This document shows positions 1 through 7,756 of a stretch of 64,000 nucleotides of DNA, in pieces. The stretch spans positions 1 through 64,000 of the forward strand of contig JAABST010000022.1 of NCBI GenBank assembly GCA_011390275.1, read 5' to 3'. Position 1 is the first letter of the stretch. Every line of letters starts with the position of its first letter. The translations under genes and the position numbers were made by a program. The notes beneath the pieces are model-generated. The model was not told the DNA's origin. It saw only the letters and a list, made by a program, of their open reading frames with translations, and ran no database searches. The stretch is from Geitlerinema sp. S16. GTDB taxonomy: Bacteria > Cyanobacteriota > Cyanobacteriia > Cyanobacteriales > Geitlerinemataceae.

Positions 1-46
1 CGGCTCAATAAAAAACGAGACATGTTGACTCTGTTCTGCTGGCTCG

Positions 47-105
47 AAAACCGCGTTATTCACTGCGCGAAGGCTACGCCAACGACTCCGCTCAACGCTC
101 TCAGT
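47..105. repeat. 59 bp dispersed repeat, copy A
   Basis: This stretch matches 19064-19122 over 59 bases with two differences that I can see (A/G in the CACTGCG/CGCTGCG part and A/C after GGCTACGCC). Its core is CTGCGCGAAGGCTACGCC. Both copies are intergenic and in the same orientation. No reading frame or transposase is associated. Similar GC-rich short repeats are common between cyanobacterial genes; the function is unknown. Confidence 0.8.
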
Positions 106-238
106 CTGTTCTAAAAATGATTGAACTGACTACAAATATGAATCGCTAAACCAGATCAAACATATGCAAAAAAACGTGGAAATATCCTTGAATATTTCCC
201 GAATTTTGATTGAGGTTTTCGCTGAATGAATCTCAATC

Positions 239-268
239 CACTCAGCTTCACTCAGCTTCACTCAGCTT
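239..268. repeat. 10 bp tandem repeat, three units
   Basis: The unit CACTCAGCTT is repeated three times without change and is then followed by TATTG. It lies downstream of the stop of the minus-strand gene at 338-1012. It may mark replication slippage; no role is evident. Confidence 0.85.
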
Positions 269-337
269 TATTGAAGAGAATCTTCAAGCTTAAGCGGGTA
301 TGCCGATGTTAGAAAGTCGATGTGAGAAACGTAACGA

Positions 338-1012
338 TTAGCGATCGCGGCGAGGTTCATTTCGCCGAGATTGGCTGTCATCTTCAGTGTCGTCATGCAT
401 CATTGGATGATTGCCGCCGCCGCGAAAACGATCGTGATCTTCATCAAAATCGTCCATCATGTCGTGATCGCCCATCATACGATCGCCCATCATTCCACTG
501 AACTGCTCGCGCTGTTCCGGGGTTAAGACATCGCGAACATCGAGCATCATCGTAAACATGCGATCGCGGAAATCCGTCATGTTTGCGCTCATCTCTTGAT
601 ATTGGCGCTCTAGATCGACGCGGCTCGCGTCGCTCGCGAACAGATTGTGCGTCGTTTCGCGATCAGCTTCGGCGCGATCGCGTAGGCTTTCCGTCTCCGC
701 ACAAAAGGTCGTATGTAGAGATTGAATGTCACTCTGCTGTTGCGCCGAGAGTTCAAGATCGCGCCACATAGGGGCTTTTGTGATGTCCGTATCGTCATCA
801 TCACAGGATTCATGACCCATGCCACCGCCCATTCCAGCCCCGATCCCGCCGCCCATGCCACGACCCAATCCGGGGCGATCGTGCATCCCAAAACCAGGGG
901 CATTGCCACGCGGTTGAGCATTAAGCTGACAGCTCGTGGAGAAAAACACGGCGAATACCACGCCGGTAATCAGACCATACTTGAGAGCTTTACGAGAACA
1001 TAGTTGAAGCAT
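338..1012 (-). CDS. Spy/CpxP-like exported protein rich in Met, His and Asp
   Basis: The 224-residue product begins with a signal sequence (hydrophobic GLITGVVFAVFFST, then SCQ, which could be a weak lipobox). A Gly/Met-rich stretch (RGMGGGIGAGMGGGMGHE) and an acidic ESCDDDD cluster follow. The central helical part (about residues 85-165) ends in LTPEQREQF, the LTxxQ motif of the Spy/CpxP/CnrX family of periplasmic chaperones and metal sensors. The tail (about 175-224) is packed with Met, His and Asp (MMGDRMMGDHDMMDD). I infer a periplasmic protein that binds metal ions or unfolded protein. The family is supported by the LTxxQ motif and the helical make-up; the metal link is inference from composition. 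It stands alone, with the carbonic anhydrase gene diverging from it. Confidence 0.65.
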   Translation of the reverse strand: MLQLCSRKALKYGLITGVVFAVFFSTSCQLNAQPRGNAPGFGMHDRPGLGRGMGGGIGAGMGGGMGHESCDDDDTDITKAPMWRDLELSAQQQSDIQSLHTTFCAETESLRDRAEADRETTHNLFASDASRVDLERQYQEMSANMTDFRDRMFTMMLDVRDVLTPEQREQFSGMMGDRMMGDHDMMDDFDEDHDRFRGGGNHPMMHDDTEDDSQSRRNEPRRDR

Positions 1013-1144
1013 AGTTTTAAGGCTTATAAAATGATAAGCAATATGAGCGTGAAGGTTATTACGGTTAGACCGTTCCAGCCTTATTCTAATTCACCTTTAA
1101 AACAGACCTCAACAACGTCACAATTTCTTCTGTCGAGTGGCGAT

Positions 1145-1216
1145 ATTTCGAGCTGATTATTTTCAAAATTTCGAGCTGATTATTTTCAAAATTACGATTT
1201 GATATTACGATTTATG
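1145..1216. repeat. Tandem repeats abutting the carbonic anhydrase start
   Basis: A 23 bp unit (key part TTTCGAGCTGATTATTTTC) is repeated exactly at 1145-1167 and 1168-1190. A second short duplication (ATTACGATTT) follows at 1191-1200 and 1204-1213 and runs straight into the ATG at 1214. The repeats fill the place where a promoter or ribosome binding site would be expected. No Shine-Dalgarno sequence is visible. Confidence 0.85.
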
Positions 1217-2044
1217 ACGCTCGATCGACGTACCTTTCTAAAGTTTGGATTAATTGGCCTCGGAACAGTTGGCTTCGGAACGCGCTTCGAGACCGCAGTA
1301 CTGGCCGCAGAAGACGATCGCCACCGTTGGGGCTATACCGGATCGGCCTCGCCCGAACATTGGAGCGAACTCAGTCCCGACTATGCCGCCTGTTCGCGTG
1401 GGCAACGTCAATCGCCGATCGATCTGGTTGACGCCAGACCCGCCAGCCTCGCCCCGCCAGAGATCCACTATCGATCGACGCCCATTGAGATGATCCATAC
1501 CGGCCAAACGATTCAGCTCAACTATGCTCCGGGCAGCACCCTAACCCTCGACGGCCAAATCTTTAACCTGTTGCAATTTCATTTCCACAGCCCGAGCGAG
1601 CATCAGATCGCGGGTCAAGCGCAGGCGATGGAATGTCATTTCGTTCACAAAAGTCATGACAGTGATGCGTTGCTGGTGTTCGCGGTGTTGCTGCAATTGG
1701 GGGAAACTAACGACGTTTTAGTGCCGATTTGGGCGCATCTGCCCATGACGATCGGCGAAACCTACCACGATCGCGACACCACGATCGACGCGAGCCAGCT
1801 TTTACCCGCACAGCTCGATCGTCTCTACCGCTATGACGGCTCTCTAACGACACCGCCTTGCCGTGAACCGGTCACCTGGCTACTCTGCGCCGAACCGCTC
1901 ATGGTCTCGATCGCCCAGGTGGATCGCTTCACCCAGGCCATCCCCGCCAATGCGCGACCCTTGCAAGCTCGCAATCATCGCCCGCTGCTGCGATCTCGAC
2001 CAATCCAATCCGCTCCATTCAGCCAATCCAGCCAATCCAGCTAA
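1214..2044 (+). CDS. Alpha-class carbonic anhydrase, Tat-exported
   Basis: This enzyme interconverts CO2 and bicarbonate, probably in the periplasm. The start at the ATG at 1214 gives MTLDRRTFLKFG, a textbook twin-arginine motif followed by a hydrophobic stretch and an AxA-like end (TAVLAA); a TTG at 1199 would only add five residues. The mature part shows the alpha-CA landmarks: HRWGYTG near its start, SPIDL, the zinc histidines in QFHFHSPSEH and ECHFVH, and the substrate-pocket motif YDGSLTTPPC. The length of about 276 residues fits the family. The C-terminus ends in an in-frame 9-nucleotide repeat (SQSSQSS). The stop overlaps by three bases the stop of the convergent gene at 2041-3051. Cyanobacterial relatives are known as EcaA; I leave the symbol open. 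Confidence 0.93.
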   Translation: MTLDRRTFLKFGLIGLGTVGFGTRFETAVLAAEDDRHRWGYTGSASPEHWSELSPDYAACSRGQRQSPIDLVDARPASLAPPEIHYRSTPIEMIHTGQTIQLNYAPGSTLTLDGQIFNLLQFHFHSPSEHQIAGQAQAMECHFVHKSHDSDALLVFAVLLQLGETNDVLVPIWAHLPMTIGETYHDRDTTIDASQLLPAQLDRLYRYDGSLTTPPCREPVTWLLCAEPLMVSIAQVDRFTQAIPANARPLQARNHRPLLRSRPIQSAPFSQSSQSS

Positions 2045-2052
2045 CTCCAACC
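1999..2052 (+). repeat. 9 bp CCAATCCAG-type repeat at gene end
   Basis: Units of the form AGCCAATCC recur at 2020-2038, with degenerate copies before them (CCAATCCAAT) and after the stop. The 9-base period keeps the reading frame and codes for repeated Gln/Ser at the carbonic anhydrase C-terminus. The same unit appears in unrelated genes at 22817-22850 and 63776-63822. Confidence 0.7.
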
Positions 2053-3051
2053 CGGACCACCCCAAACAATCCGCACGCTCCAAATGATCAGCATCAGAAC
2101 GATCGCCACGCTATCGAGCGTGCGTAGCTTCGACTCGTGCCAGAGGACGCGATGGGTGTCCGGCGCGGTAAACCCTCGAACCGCCATCGCGCCAGACATT
2201 TGCTCGGCACGCAACAGCAGATTTTCGAGTAGCCGATCCACTACAATCAGCCCGGTTTTCACCCCGCCCCAAAACCCAAGCTTGCGCCAGTCGATCGCCC
2301 GCGTTTGAATCGATCGCGCCAGATTTTGGATTTCTTCGAGGACGAGGGGCAAAAAGCGTAGGGACAGCGTCAGGGTTAACGCCAACTCGGTGACGGGGAT
2401 ATTGAAGCGCCGTAACGGCAGCATCAAATCTTCGAGTCCGGCGGTAATCGCTTCGGGCGCTGTGGTCAGCAAAAATAAATTGGTGCTGAACAGTAGGGTA
2501 AACACCAAGGTGCTGAGATAAATCGCGAGTTCGAGCGATCGGCGCGTAACGGTGATCGGGCCTTGTTTAAAATAAATGTAGCGATAGTCCGTCGGCTGGG
2601 GCAGTTCGATGGCGATCGGCTCGATCGAGGGCGAGGAGGTTGCCGAAGGTGGCGCAGCGCCGAAGCCAAAGGGGTCGTACCAGGGATTGCGGATTGGGCT
2701 GGGGGCGAGTTTGACGGGAGCGAGATCGAAGGTCAATTCGTCGGCGGGTAAGCGTTGCTGGTGGGTATCGGTCAAGCCATCTGGCGCGATCGCTCCGATC
2801 GCGAATAACATCGTGCAAAATAAAACCAACCAGCCGACCTGCTTGCGCCACACCCGCAGCGGGATACGCGACGACAGCGCAATGACCACCAACAGGATCA
2901 CCAAGGTAATACGCCACGGAGTATTGGCCACCAGGGGCGTTAGCAAAAAGCTCATCAGCCAGCCCAGTTTGACGCGAGAATCTAGGCGATGTAGCCAGCC
3001 TCTCGGGCGTTCAAGATAGAGACCAATGGGGAGCGATCGCAGAAGATCCAT
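2041..3051 (-). CDS. EcfT/CbiQ-family transporter membrane protein
   Basis: The 336-residue product resembles the transmembrane T component of energy-coupling-factor (vitamin or metal) importers. The N-terminus has PRGWLHRLDSRVKLGWLM, the DPRxKL-type opening of CbiQ/EcfT proteins, followed by hydrophobic helices. The C-terminal half carries RALxLRFLP-like sequence (LTLSLRFLPLVLEEIQNLA) and SGAMAVRGF, matching the Ala-Arg-Gly coupling-helix motif that contacts the ATPases. A loop insert of about 75 residues (about 95-170) is unusually Pro-rich. No ATPase or substrate-binding partner lies nearby, so the transported substrate is unknown. It converges on the carbonic anhydrase gene with a three-base overlap. 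Confidence 0.8.
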   Translation of the reverse strand: MDLLRSLPIGLYLERPRGWLHRLDSRVKLGWLMSFLLTPLVANTPWRITLVILLVVIALSSRIPLRVWRKQVGWLVLFCTMLFAIGAIAPDGLTDTHQQRLPADELTFDLAPVKLAPSPIRNPWYDPFGFGAAPPSATSSPSIEPIAIELPQPTDYRYIYFKQGPITVTRRSLELAIYLSTLVFTLLFSTNLFLLTTAPEAITAGLEDLMLPLRRFNIPVTELALTLTLSLRFLPLVLEEIQNLARSIQTRAIDWRKLGFWGGVKTGLIVVDRLLENLLLRAEQMSGAMAVRGFTAPDTHRVLWHESKLRTLDSVAIVLMLIIWSVRIVWGGPGWS

Positions 3052-3350
3052 AACGCAGCAACACGCAAAAAATGACGCCTAGAACAATTCGAGATCCAAT
3101 AATTCCCGAACAGATATCAAACAAATATCATAATCTCAACCGCGCCTAGAGGATCGGGAACCCCAAACCTGAACGGCAGGAAACAAGAAACAGGCTCTCA
3201 AATCCCCCAAGCACGTTTCATCTACGATAGCGGGATGGCGAAACGAATGCGCATCACCATCGAACGCAGCTTCGAGCAAAGAGATCGCAGTCTCACACTC
3301 AAAGACGGATCTAAGCCACAGACTGACCCGATTCCAGCTCAGAGAGATTA
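3052..3350. other. Intergenic region before the first inverted-repeat element
   Basis: No convincing gene is present. A 38-codon frame (3235-3351) ends at the edge of the mobile element and is discussed under rejected items. No terminator or promoter is obvious. Confidence 0.4.
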
Positions 3351-3475
3351 GGGCGTGTCATCAATTAGCACCAGACCCCTTACGGGGTAAGCTGTTGAAC
3401 GCCCGACCCAACAAAAATAAAAGGGGCTGAAACCCTTACTGAATAAAGGCTACAAATTTAATTGATGACAGCCCC
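3351..3475. mobile_element. 125 bp TA-flanked MITE-like element, copy 1
   Basis: The ends are inverted repeats: GGGCGTGTCATCAATTA on the left and TAATTGATGACAGCCCC on the right (15 of 17 positions pair). The element is flanked by TA on both sides (3349-3350 and 3476-3477). The interior is shared with 43253-43377 and, inverted, with 31887-32006 (for example GTAAGCTGTTGAACG). It has no coding capacity. TA flanks are what IS630/Tc1-mariner-type transposition leaves; the family is inferred, because no transposase is in the window. The right-hand CTA forms the stop codon of the gene at 3475-4254. Confidence 0.85.
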
Positions 3476-4254
3476 TAAGACGGATCAGAGGCCGATGGGG
3501 ATTCCGCTGCGCTTGGATCGCTGGGCGTGACCGAAGCCCGCAAGACCTCTGCATCTACATTGATCGCCGTATTCTCTTCTATCTCTTTTACGGGTGTCTC
3601 GACCGCTTCGCCAGGATCGTGAGACGTGGCCGTGACCAGCGCCCGAAACGTTTCCCAGTCTTCATCTTCCGCTAGCCAGCGGTAGAGCGGAACCTTACGA
3701 CGATCGCCCGCAGACAGCAGATAGACGTCATCGGTCTCAGAATCAATGTCTAAATCACGCGGGGAGGTCAGCGCACAGCGATAGTCTTCCTTCCCTGTGG
3801 GCTTGTAGACAATCAGCTCGTGGCGATCGAGCCGGAAGTAGGTGTGACGCTGTAGAGAGACGCCTGCAAAGACAAACACAAAGCTCGCGATAAAGCCAAA
3901 GGGAAAATGCCCCGCGAGGAACGAGAGGGTCGAGCTAAAGAAAATTGCACCGCCAGACAGCACTAACGTGATGATCAGTGCGCGTTTAAATCCAACGATC
4001 GCGGGAAACTCGGCAGTCATAAATGGGTGTGAAATGTCGAAGACTAGCATATATATATTGATGCACGAATAGCAATCACAAGCGGCCATCACGAATAGCG
4101 ATCGCTTTGCGGTGGTTAACGGCGTCACAAATTCGGATTTGTATTTAACGATCGGCATAAACGGCGGGGTTCCTAACACCAAGGTTATTGAATTACCGCA
4201 ATCCGATACGGGAAGAGACCTAGAAAGCGGGTCATCTTCAACGGTGCGACTCAT
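3475..4254 (-). CDS. Unknown membrane protein with acidic C-terminal tail
   Basis: I do not recognise a family. The 259-residue frame has two adjacent membrane segments (ALIITLVLSGGAIFFSSTL and FGFIASFVFVFAGVSL). A beta-rich stretch follows (YFRLDRHELIVYKPTGKEDY through VPLYRWLAEDEDW), of a kind seen in small PH-like membrane-anchored domains. The tail is low-complexity, Ser/Pro/Glu-rich and ends SASDPS. The first 90 residues look poorly protein-like, so translation may begin at an internal Met such as the one in FMTAEFPAIVGFK. The TAG stop is made from the TA flank and first G of the mobile element at 3351-3475, so the native C-terminus may have been altered. Confidence 0.6.
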   Translation of the reverse strand: MSRTVEDDPLSRSLPVSDCGNSITLVLGTPPFMPIVKYKSEFVTPLTTAKRSLFVMAACDCYSCINIYMLVFDISHPFMTAEFPAIVGFKRALIITLVLSGGAIFFSSTLSFLAGHFPFGFIASFVFVFAGVSLQRHTYFRLDRHELIVYKPTGKEDYRCALTSPRDLDIDSETDDVYLLSAGDRRKVPLYRWLAEDEDWETFRALVTATSHDPGEAVETPVKEIEENTAINVDAEVLRASVTPSDPSAAESPSASDPS

Positions 4255-5149
4255 TTCGTATCACCAGCGCGATCGACCCCGCCCGCCATTTTAATTAAAT
4301 CCACTCAATCTACTGTTTATTTCGCTTTACTCTGACATGAGAGGCCTTTGACTGATCCTTAATATCAGCCTGAGCGCTAGAGTCTGGTCACTCTATGGCG
4401 CGATCAGGTATTTCTCCCATCACACCAAACAAGAAACGAGAAAAAGGCAGGGATCAAGCAATAGCTATCAATTTTGATATGACTAACTGTAAAACTTGAA
4501 GTCACAAATCAGGGAAATCACAAAAACAGAACACCGATGAAATTCAAATCAAAACAAAAAGACAAGGAGAGTGATGCTCTGTTCTCATAATTAAAAAATA
4601 ATTATTTAAAATCATGAACATCTTGTAAGTATTGCAAAATAAAACTTTGTTTTTTTGTTTTTAAAATTAAATTAAGCGACTATAGAAAAAACAAAAAATG
4701 TAACTCCAAAGAGATAAGAAGAGTCCTTTCCTGTTGTAATACTAAGCACGTTAGGCACAAAAAAACATCTATTTTTATCTAAAATAAAAATCTCAAAATC
4801 ATAAGTCGTCTTTTTGAACTATATTTCACTACGATTCATGATGTTTCAAGTAAAGGCAGCCAGGTGCATTCGCTTGCCAGATTAAAAGCCAGTATATTTC
4901 TTGCATTAAACCTTGTGTTTTTTATGATTTACATACATGGTGAATACGCCCTTTTAAAATTAAATTTTATCGAAGCTAATTCGGGTTGTTAACTTAAGTT
5001 AATAAACACACTGATAACTTCAAAGAGGATTGCCAAAATCGACCAGTTAGAGTCAAGATACAGAGGAGGACGTTTCGGCAGACTCGTTGTAAAGCTATAA
5101 TCAAGATTGTTCCGAAAGTGGCCGTCATTTGTCTCAAGAGGAAAACATT
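4255..5149. other. Long AT-rich intergenic region upstream of cyAbrB
   Basis: About 900 bases without a gene I can support. From about 4440 to 5000 it is markedly richer in A and T than the neighbours and contains runs such as TTTTTTTGTTTTTAAAAT. The only element I would name is a TATAAT hexamer at 5096-5101. It may hold regulatory sites or the remains of acquired DNA. Confidence 0.5.
5096..5101 (+). promoter_or_regulatory. Candidate -10 hexamer of the cyAbrB gene
   Basis: A perfect TATAAT lies 48 bases before the ATG at 5150. This would give a 5' leader of about 40 bases. No good -35 hexamer stands at the expected distance, so this is a tentative call. Confidence 0.35.
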
Positions 5150-5536
5150 ATGAGTCAATCATTAACTAAGATGTTGAGTGGTTCTGAGCTTCTAGAAAAA
5201 GTACAAGCGCTGGGAGATCTTCCAAAAGAAGAAAAAGCACGGCACTGTGGCTACTATACGGTTACCAAAAACGGTATAGAACGCGTCAATATGATGAAGT
5301 TTTACAACGCCCTAATTGAGGCGAAGGGAATTGAACTCGATAGTAAACAGAGTTCTAATGGTCGAGGGGGAAGAAGTGCGAGCTACAAAATTAGCGTTCA
5401 ATCTAACGGAAATCTTTTAATTGGTGCTGCTTATACAAAGCAGATGAGCTTAAACCCCGGTGATGAGTTTGAAATTTCACTCGGGCGCAAGCATATTCAT
5501 CTCAAGCAGTTGGGCGAAGAAGGTGGGATGAGTTAG
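5150..5536 (+). CDS. Cyanobacterial AbrB-type transcription regulator (cyAbrB)
   Basis: The product (128 residues from the ATG at 5150) matches the cyAbrB family, DNA-binding proteins that tune nitrogen and carbon metabolism in cyanobacteria. Visible family features are the N-terminal LSGSELLEKVQALGDLPKEE, the conserved CGYYTVTKNG, and the C-terminal GAAYTKQMSLNPGDEFEISL followed by RKHIHLKQL, the AbrB-like DNA-binding fold that sits C-terminally in this family. The longer frame begins at a TTG at 5129, but CAAGAGGAAA just before 5150 is a good ribosome binding site for the ATG. The gene is monocistronic, with a long AT-rich leader region and a terminator hairpin downstream. Whether it is the cyAbrB1 or cyAbrB2 type I cannot say. 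Confidence 0.93.
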   Translation: MSQSLTKMLSGSELLEKVQALGDLPKEEKARHCGYYTVTKNGIERVNMMKFYNALIEAKGIELDSKQSSNGRGGRSASYKISVQSNGNLLIGAAYTKQMSLNPGDEFEISLGRKHIHLKQLGEEGGMS

Positions 5537-5588
5537 TCGCCCAATGGCTTTGGGCTGAAGTTCAAAAGCTATATCAATAATTAGCAGT

Positions 5589-5636
5589 AGGAATGCTGGG
5601 CTAGCATAAAAAAGCTTGTTCAGCATTCCTGTTTTG
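5589..5636 (+). terminator. Terminator of the cyAbrB gene
   Basis: A perfect 10 bp inverted repeat (AGGAATGCTG at 5589-5598 and CAGCATTCCT at 5621-5630) is followed by GTTTTG. The gene stop lies 53 bases upstream. Confidence 0.75.
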
Positions 5637-5857
5637 TCTGGGGAGAATCTTCCTCTTTTTTTTGGGATCAAATATCCAGGACAGCAATCTCAGCTAGAGG
5701 TAAAAGTAATGTGACCTCAGAAGGCATGAAGCTCTAAACGAAATTCAACGTTTACGATCGTGGCTTAAGGGCGGAAATGACGCAAAAGTGGCAGAAATGC
5801 AGGCAACATTGCACAATCGTGAAGAACCTGTATTTGTCTTATGGAGCTGGTTGAGCG
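5637..5857. other. Intergenic, promoter side of the TPR gene
   Basis: I see nothing specific beyond the probable promoter region of the TPR gene that follows. Confidence 0.3.
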
Positions 5858-7318
5858 ATGCCTGTGGCCCGATCGAACGAATCGCGATCGAGAGATCTGC
5901 GTTCCCAGCGATGGACGTTAGCAACGACCCTCTCGACCCTGGCGCTAATTTTGCCCCAAGTTCAGGCTGTCCGAGCCGAAACGCGGTGGGCGGAGCCGGA
6001 TCGATCGATGGTTGAGCTAGCCCAAGTTTCAGAAATTTCGCAAACCTCGCAAGTTGCACAAACTTCGCAAGTTGCACAAACCTCGCAAATTGCACAAATC
6101 TATGGCAATGCACCGGCAGCCTATCGCCAGGGCGTAGATCTGTTTTCGATCGGGGACTATAGCGGCGCTGCGGATGCGTTTACCCGAGTCCTCTATTTCG
6201 ATCCGTCGGACTACGAAGCCTATAACTATCTCGGGCGATCGCTCTACCAGCAAGGCGAGTTTGGATCGGCGATTACGGCCTATCGGCTGGCGCTTGATAT
6301 TCGCCCAGGCTACGGCGATGCGCTCAATAATCTCGGGGTGGCGCTGCGTGCCAATGGTCAGCTTGATGCCGCGATCGCCGCGTACGAAGAGGCGATCGCC
6401 ACCAATCCCCGACTCGGAACGCCCCACTACAATTTGGCGATGCTTGCCGAGAGCCGGGACGACGTGAGCGAGGCGAAACAGTATTTACGCGACGCGATCG
6501 CCGCCGATCGTCGATTTGTCCCGGCGTATCGTCGCCTCGGTGCGATCGAACTGGCCGATCAAAATTATCGTGAAGCCGCCAATTTACTTAGTACAGCGAT
6601 CGATCTCGACAGCAGCGCCGATGACGCCTATGGCGATTTGGGGTTGGCGCTGGTGCGGCTAAATCGCTATGACGAGGCGATGCCGGTCTTGCTCCAGGCG
6701 ATTGAGCGGACGGGCGATCGGCGTGGCGATGTGCATTACGCCTATGGTCTGGCTTTGGCGGCGACCAATGATGCCGAGTCGGCGATTTTGTCCTACGAGC
6801 AGGCGATCGCGCTCGATGCGAGCGATCCGACCTACTTCGTGGCGATCGGTGATGCCTATCGCGAGACGGGCGATGCGGCGGCGGCGCAACAGGCGTACGG
6901 GTCAGCGCTGCGATTGGCGGAAAGCGATCCCACAATTCCGGTCTACGATCTGGCGCGGGTGTATTTCAGCATCGGTGATTTTTACGCCGATGACGGGGCG
7001 ATCGCCAATGCGATTAATGCATATCAAAAGGCGATCGATTTTGCGCCAAATTTCCCGCTGGGCTATGTGGGCATGGCGGACATGTTCGTCGAGATGGGGG
7101 AATATCGCAACGCCAATGACTATTACACGCTGGCGATCGAGCTTGACCCAGAATCACCGCTAATCTATACCCGACTAGGGCTGCTGCTCTACGCCCAGGG
7201 TGAGACAGAGTTGGCGATGGATGCGTGGCGGACGGCGATCGAGCTTGATCCGAACTATGGCGAGGCGTACGCGCATCTGGGGAATGCTCTCGCAGGGCGT
7301 CCGGTGCGTCGCCGCTAG
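5858..7318 (+). CDS. Exported TPR-repeat protein
   Basis: The 486-residue protein starts with a long charged signal peptide (RSQRWTLATTLSTLALILP ending AVRAE). A short linker made of three nearly identical six-residue units (QTSQVA) follows. From about residue 90 to the end it is a solenoid of about eleven tetratricopeptide units; typical pieces are AYNYLGRSLYQQGEFGSAI, ALNNLGVALRANGQLDAAI and AYAHLGNALAGRP. TPR solenoids are protein-binding scaffolds; no partner can be named from the sequence. It ends ten bases before the stop of the convergent small gene at 7329-7622. A second exported TPR protein lies at 43377-44411. Confidence 0.85.
   Translation: MPVARSNESRSRDLRSQRWTLATTLSTLALILPQVQAVRAETRWAEPDRSMVELAQVSEISQTSQVAQTSQVAQTSQIAQIYGNAPAAYRQGVDLFSIGDYSGAADAFTRVLYFDPSDYEAYNYLGRSLYQQGEFGSAITAYRLALDIRPGYGDALNNLGVALRANGQLDAAIAAYEEAIATNPRLGTPHYNLAMLAESRDDVSEAKQYLRDAIAADRRFVPAYRRLGAIELADQNYREAANLLSTAIDLDSSADDAYGDLGLALVRLNRYDEAMPVLLQAIERTGDRRGDVHYAYGLALAATNDAESAILSYEQAIALDASDPTYFVAIGDAYRETGDAAAAQQAYGSALRLAESDPTIPVYDLARVYFSIGDFYADDGAIANAINAYQKAIDFAPNFPLGYVGMADMFVEMGEYRNANDYYTLAIELDPESPLIYTRLGLLLYAQGETELAMDAWRTAIELDPNYGEAYAHLGNALAGRPVRRR
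6041..6094 (+). repeat. 18 bp in-frame tandem repeat in the TPR gene
   Basis: Three units of CAAACCTCGCAAGTTGCA (6041-6058, 6059-6076, 6077-6094) differ by single bases. They encode a repeating Gln/Thr/Ser/Val/Ala linker between the signal peptide and the first TPR. Confidence 0.9.
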
Positions 7319-7328
7319 GTGCGATCGC

Positions 7329-7622
7329 TCAGAGGACGGTAGAACACGATCGCAGCTCGTCCGGGATCGGTTCGCCCGGTTCAAATTCGAGCTGGGTTTC
7401 GCTCAGGCCGAGATAGCCACTTTCGGCAAATGCGGTCAGCATTCGCGCCAGCGCCACCCAGACCGATCGATCAAATTCCCAATCGCCCGATCGCGGCGTG
7501 AAATCACAGATCGACTTCATCGCCCAAAAATAACTATTCCGTACCACTGGCCCTCCTTTCTTAAAGGGCGGCACATGGTCTGCGTGGATATACAGCATGT
7601 CATTCTCGATCCGGACGTGCAT
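7329..7622 (-). CDS. Small protein of unknown function
   Basis: I do not recognise the family. The ATG at 7622 gives 97 residues starting MHVRIENDMLYIHADHV; a longer frame from 7682 would be translated out of the 11 bp repeat array and is unlikely. The body is well mixed and protein-like (NSYFWAMKSICDFTP, WEFDRSVWVALARMLTAF, LGLSETQLEFEPGE), with no membrane segment or signal. It is convergent with the TPR gene ten bases away. Directly upstream lies the 11 bp repeat array at 7638-7703. Confidence 0.55.
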   Translation of the reverse strand: MHVRIENDMLYIHADHVPPFKKGGPVVRNSYFWAMKSICDFTPRSGDWEFDRSVWVALARMLTAFAESGYLGLSETQLEFEPGEPIPDELRSCSTVL

Positions 7623-7637
7623 GGCGATGGAGCTGAA

Positions 7638-7703
7638 ATAGGTTTGCAACAGGTTTTCAACAGGTCTGCAATAGGTTTGCAATGGGTTTGCAATGGGTCT
7701 GCA
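7638..7703. repeat. Array of six 11 bp direct repeats
   Basis: Six units of the form ATAGGTTTGCA stand head to tail (ATAGGTTTGCA, ACAGGTTTTCA, ACAGGTCTGCA, ATAGGTTTGCA, ATGGGTTTGCA, ATGGGTCTGCA). The 11 bp period is close to one helical turn and breaks the reading frame, so it is not a coding repeat. The array begins 15 bases upstream of the minus-strand start at 7622. Confidence 0.85.
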
Positions 7704-7756
7704 ATGGGGGCGTGAAGTCGCGCGTGGCCTAATTTTGTTGCTTGATAGACACGCGG

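Larger units (their letters stand above)
1..337. other. Intergenic stretch at window start
   Basis: I see no gene here. It holds one copy of a 59 bp dispersed repeat (47-105) and a triple 10 bp tandem repeat (239-268), both listed separately. The rest is featureless to me. Any upstream gene lies outside the window. Confidence 0.5.

Noticed and set aside
3235..3351. 38-codon plus-strand frame starting MAKRMRITIERSFEQ and ending at the mobile element edge
   Set aside because: It is short, has no clear ribosome binding site, and its stop codon is created by the element. It could be a real small gene or a truncated one, but the evidence is too thin.
7638..7703. The 11 bp repeat array as a possible CRISPR
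   Set aside because: Units are contiguous with no spacers and far shorter than CRISPR repeats.
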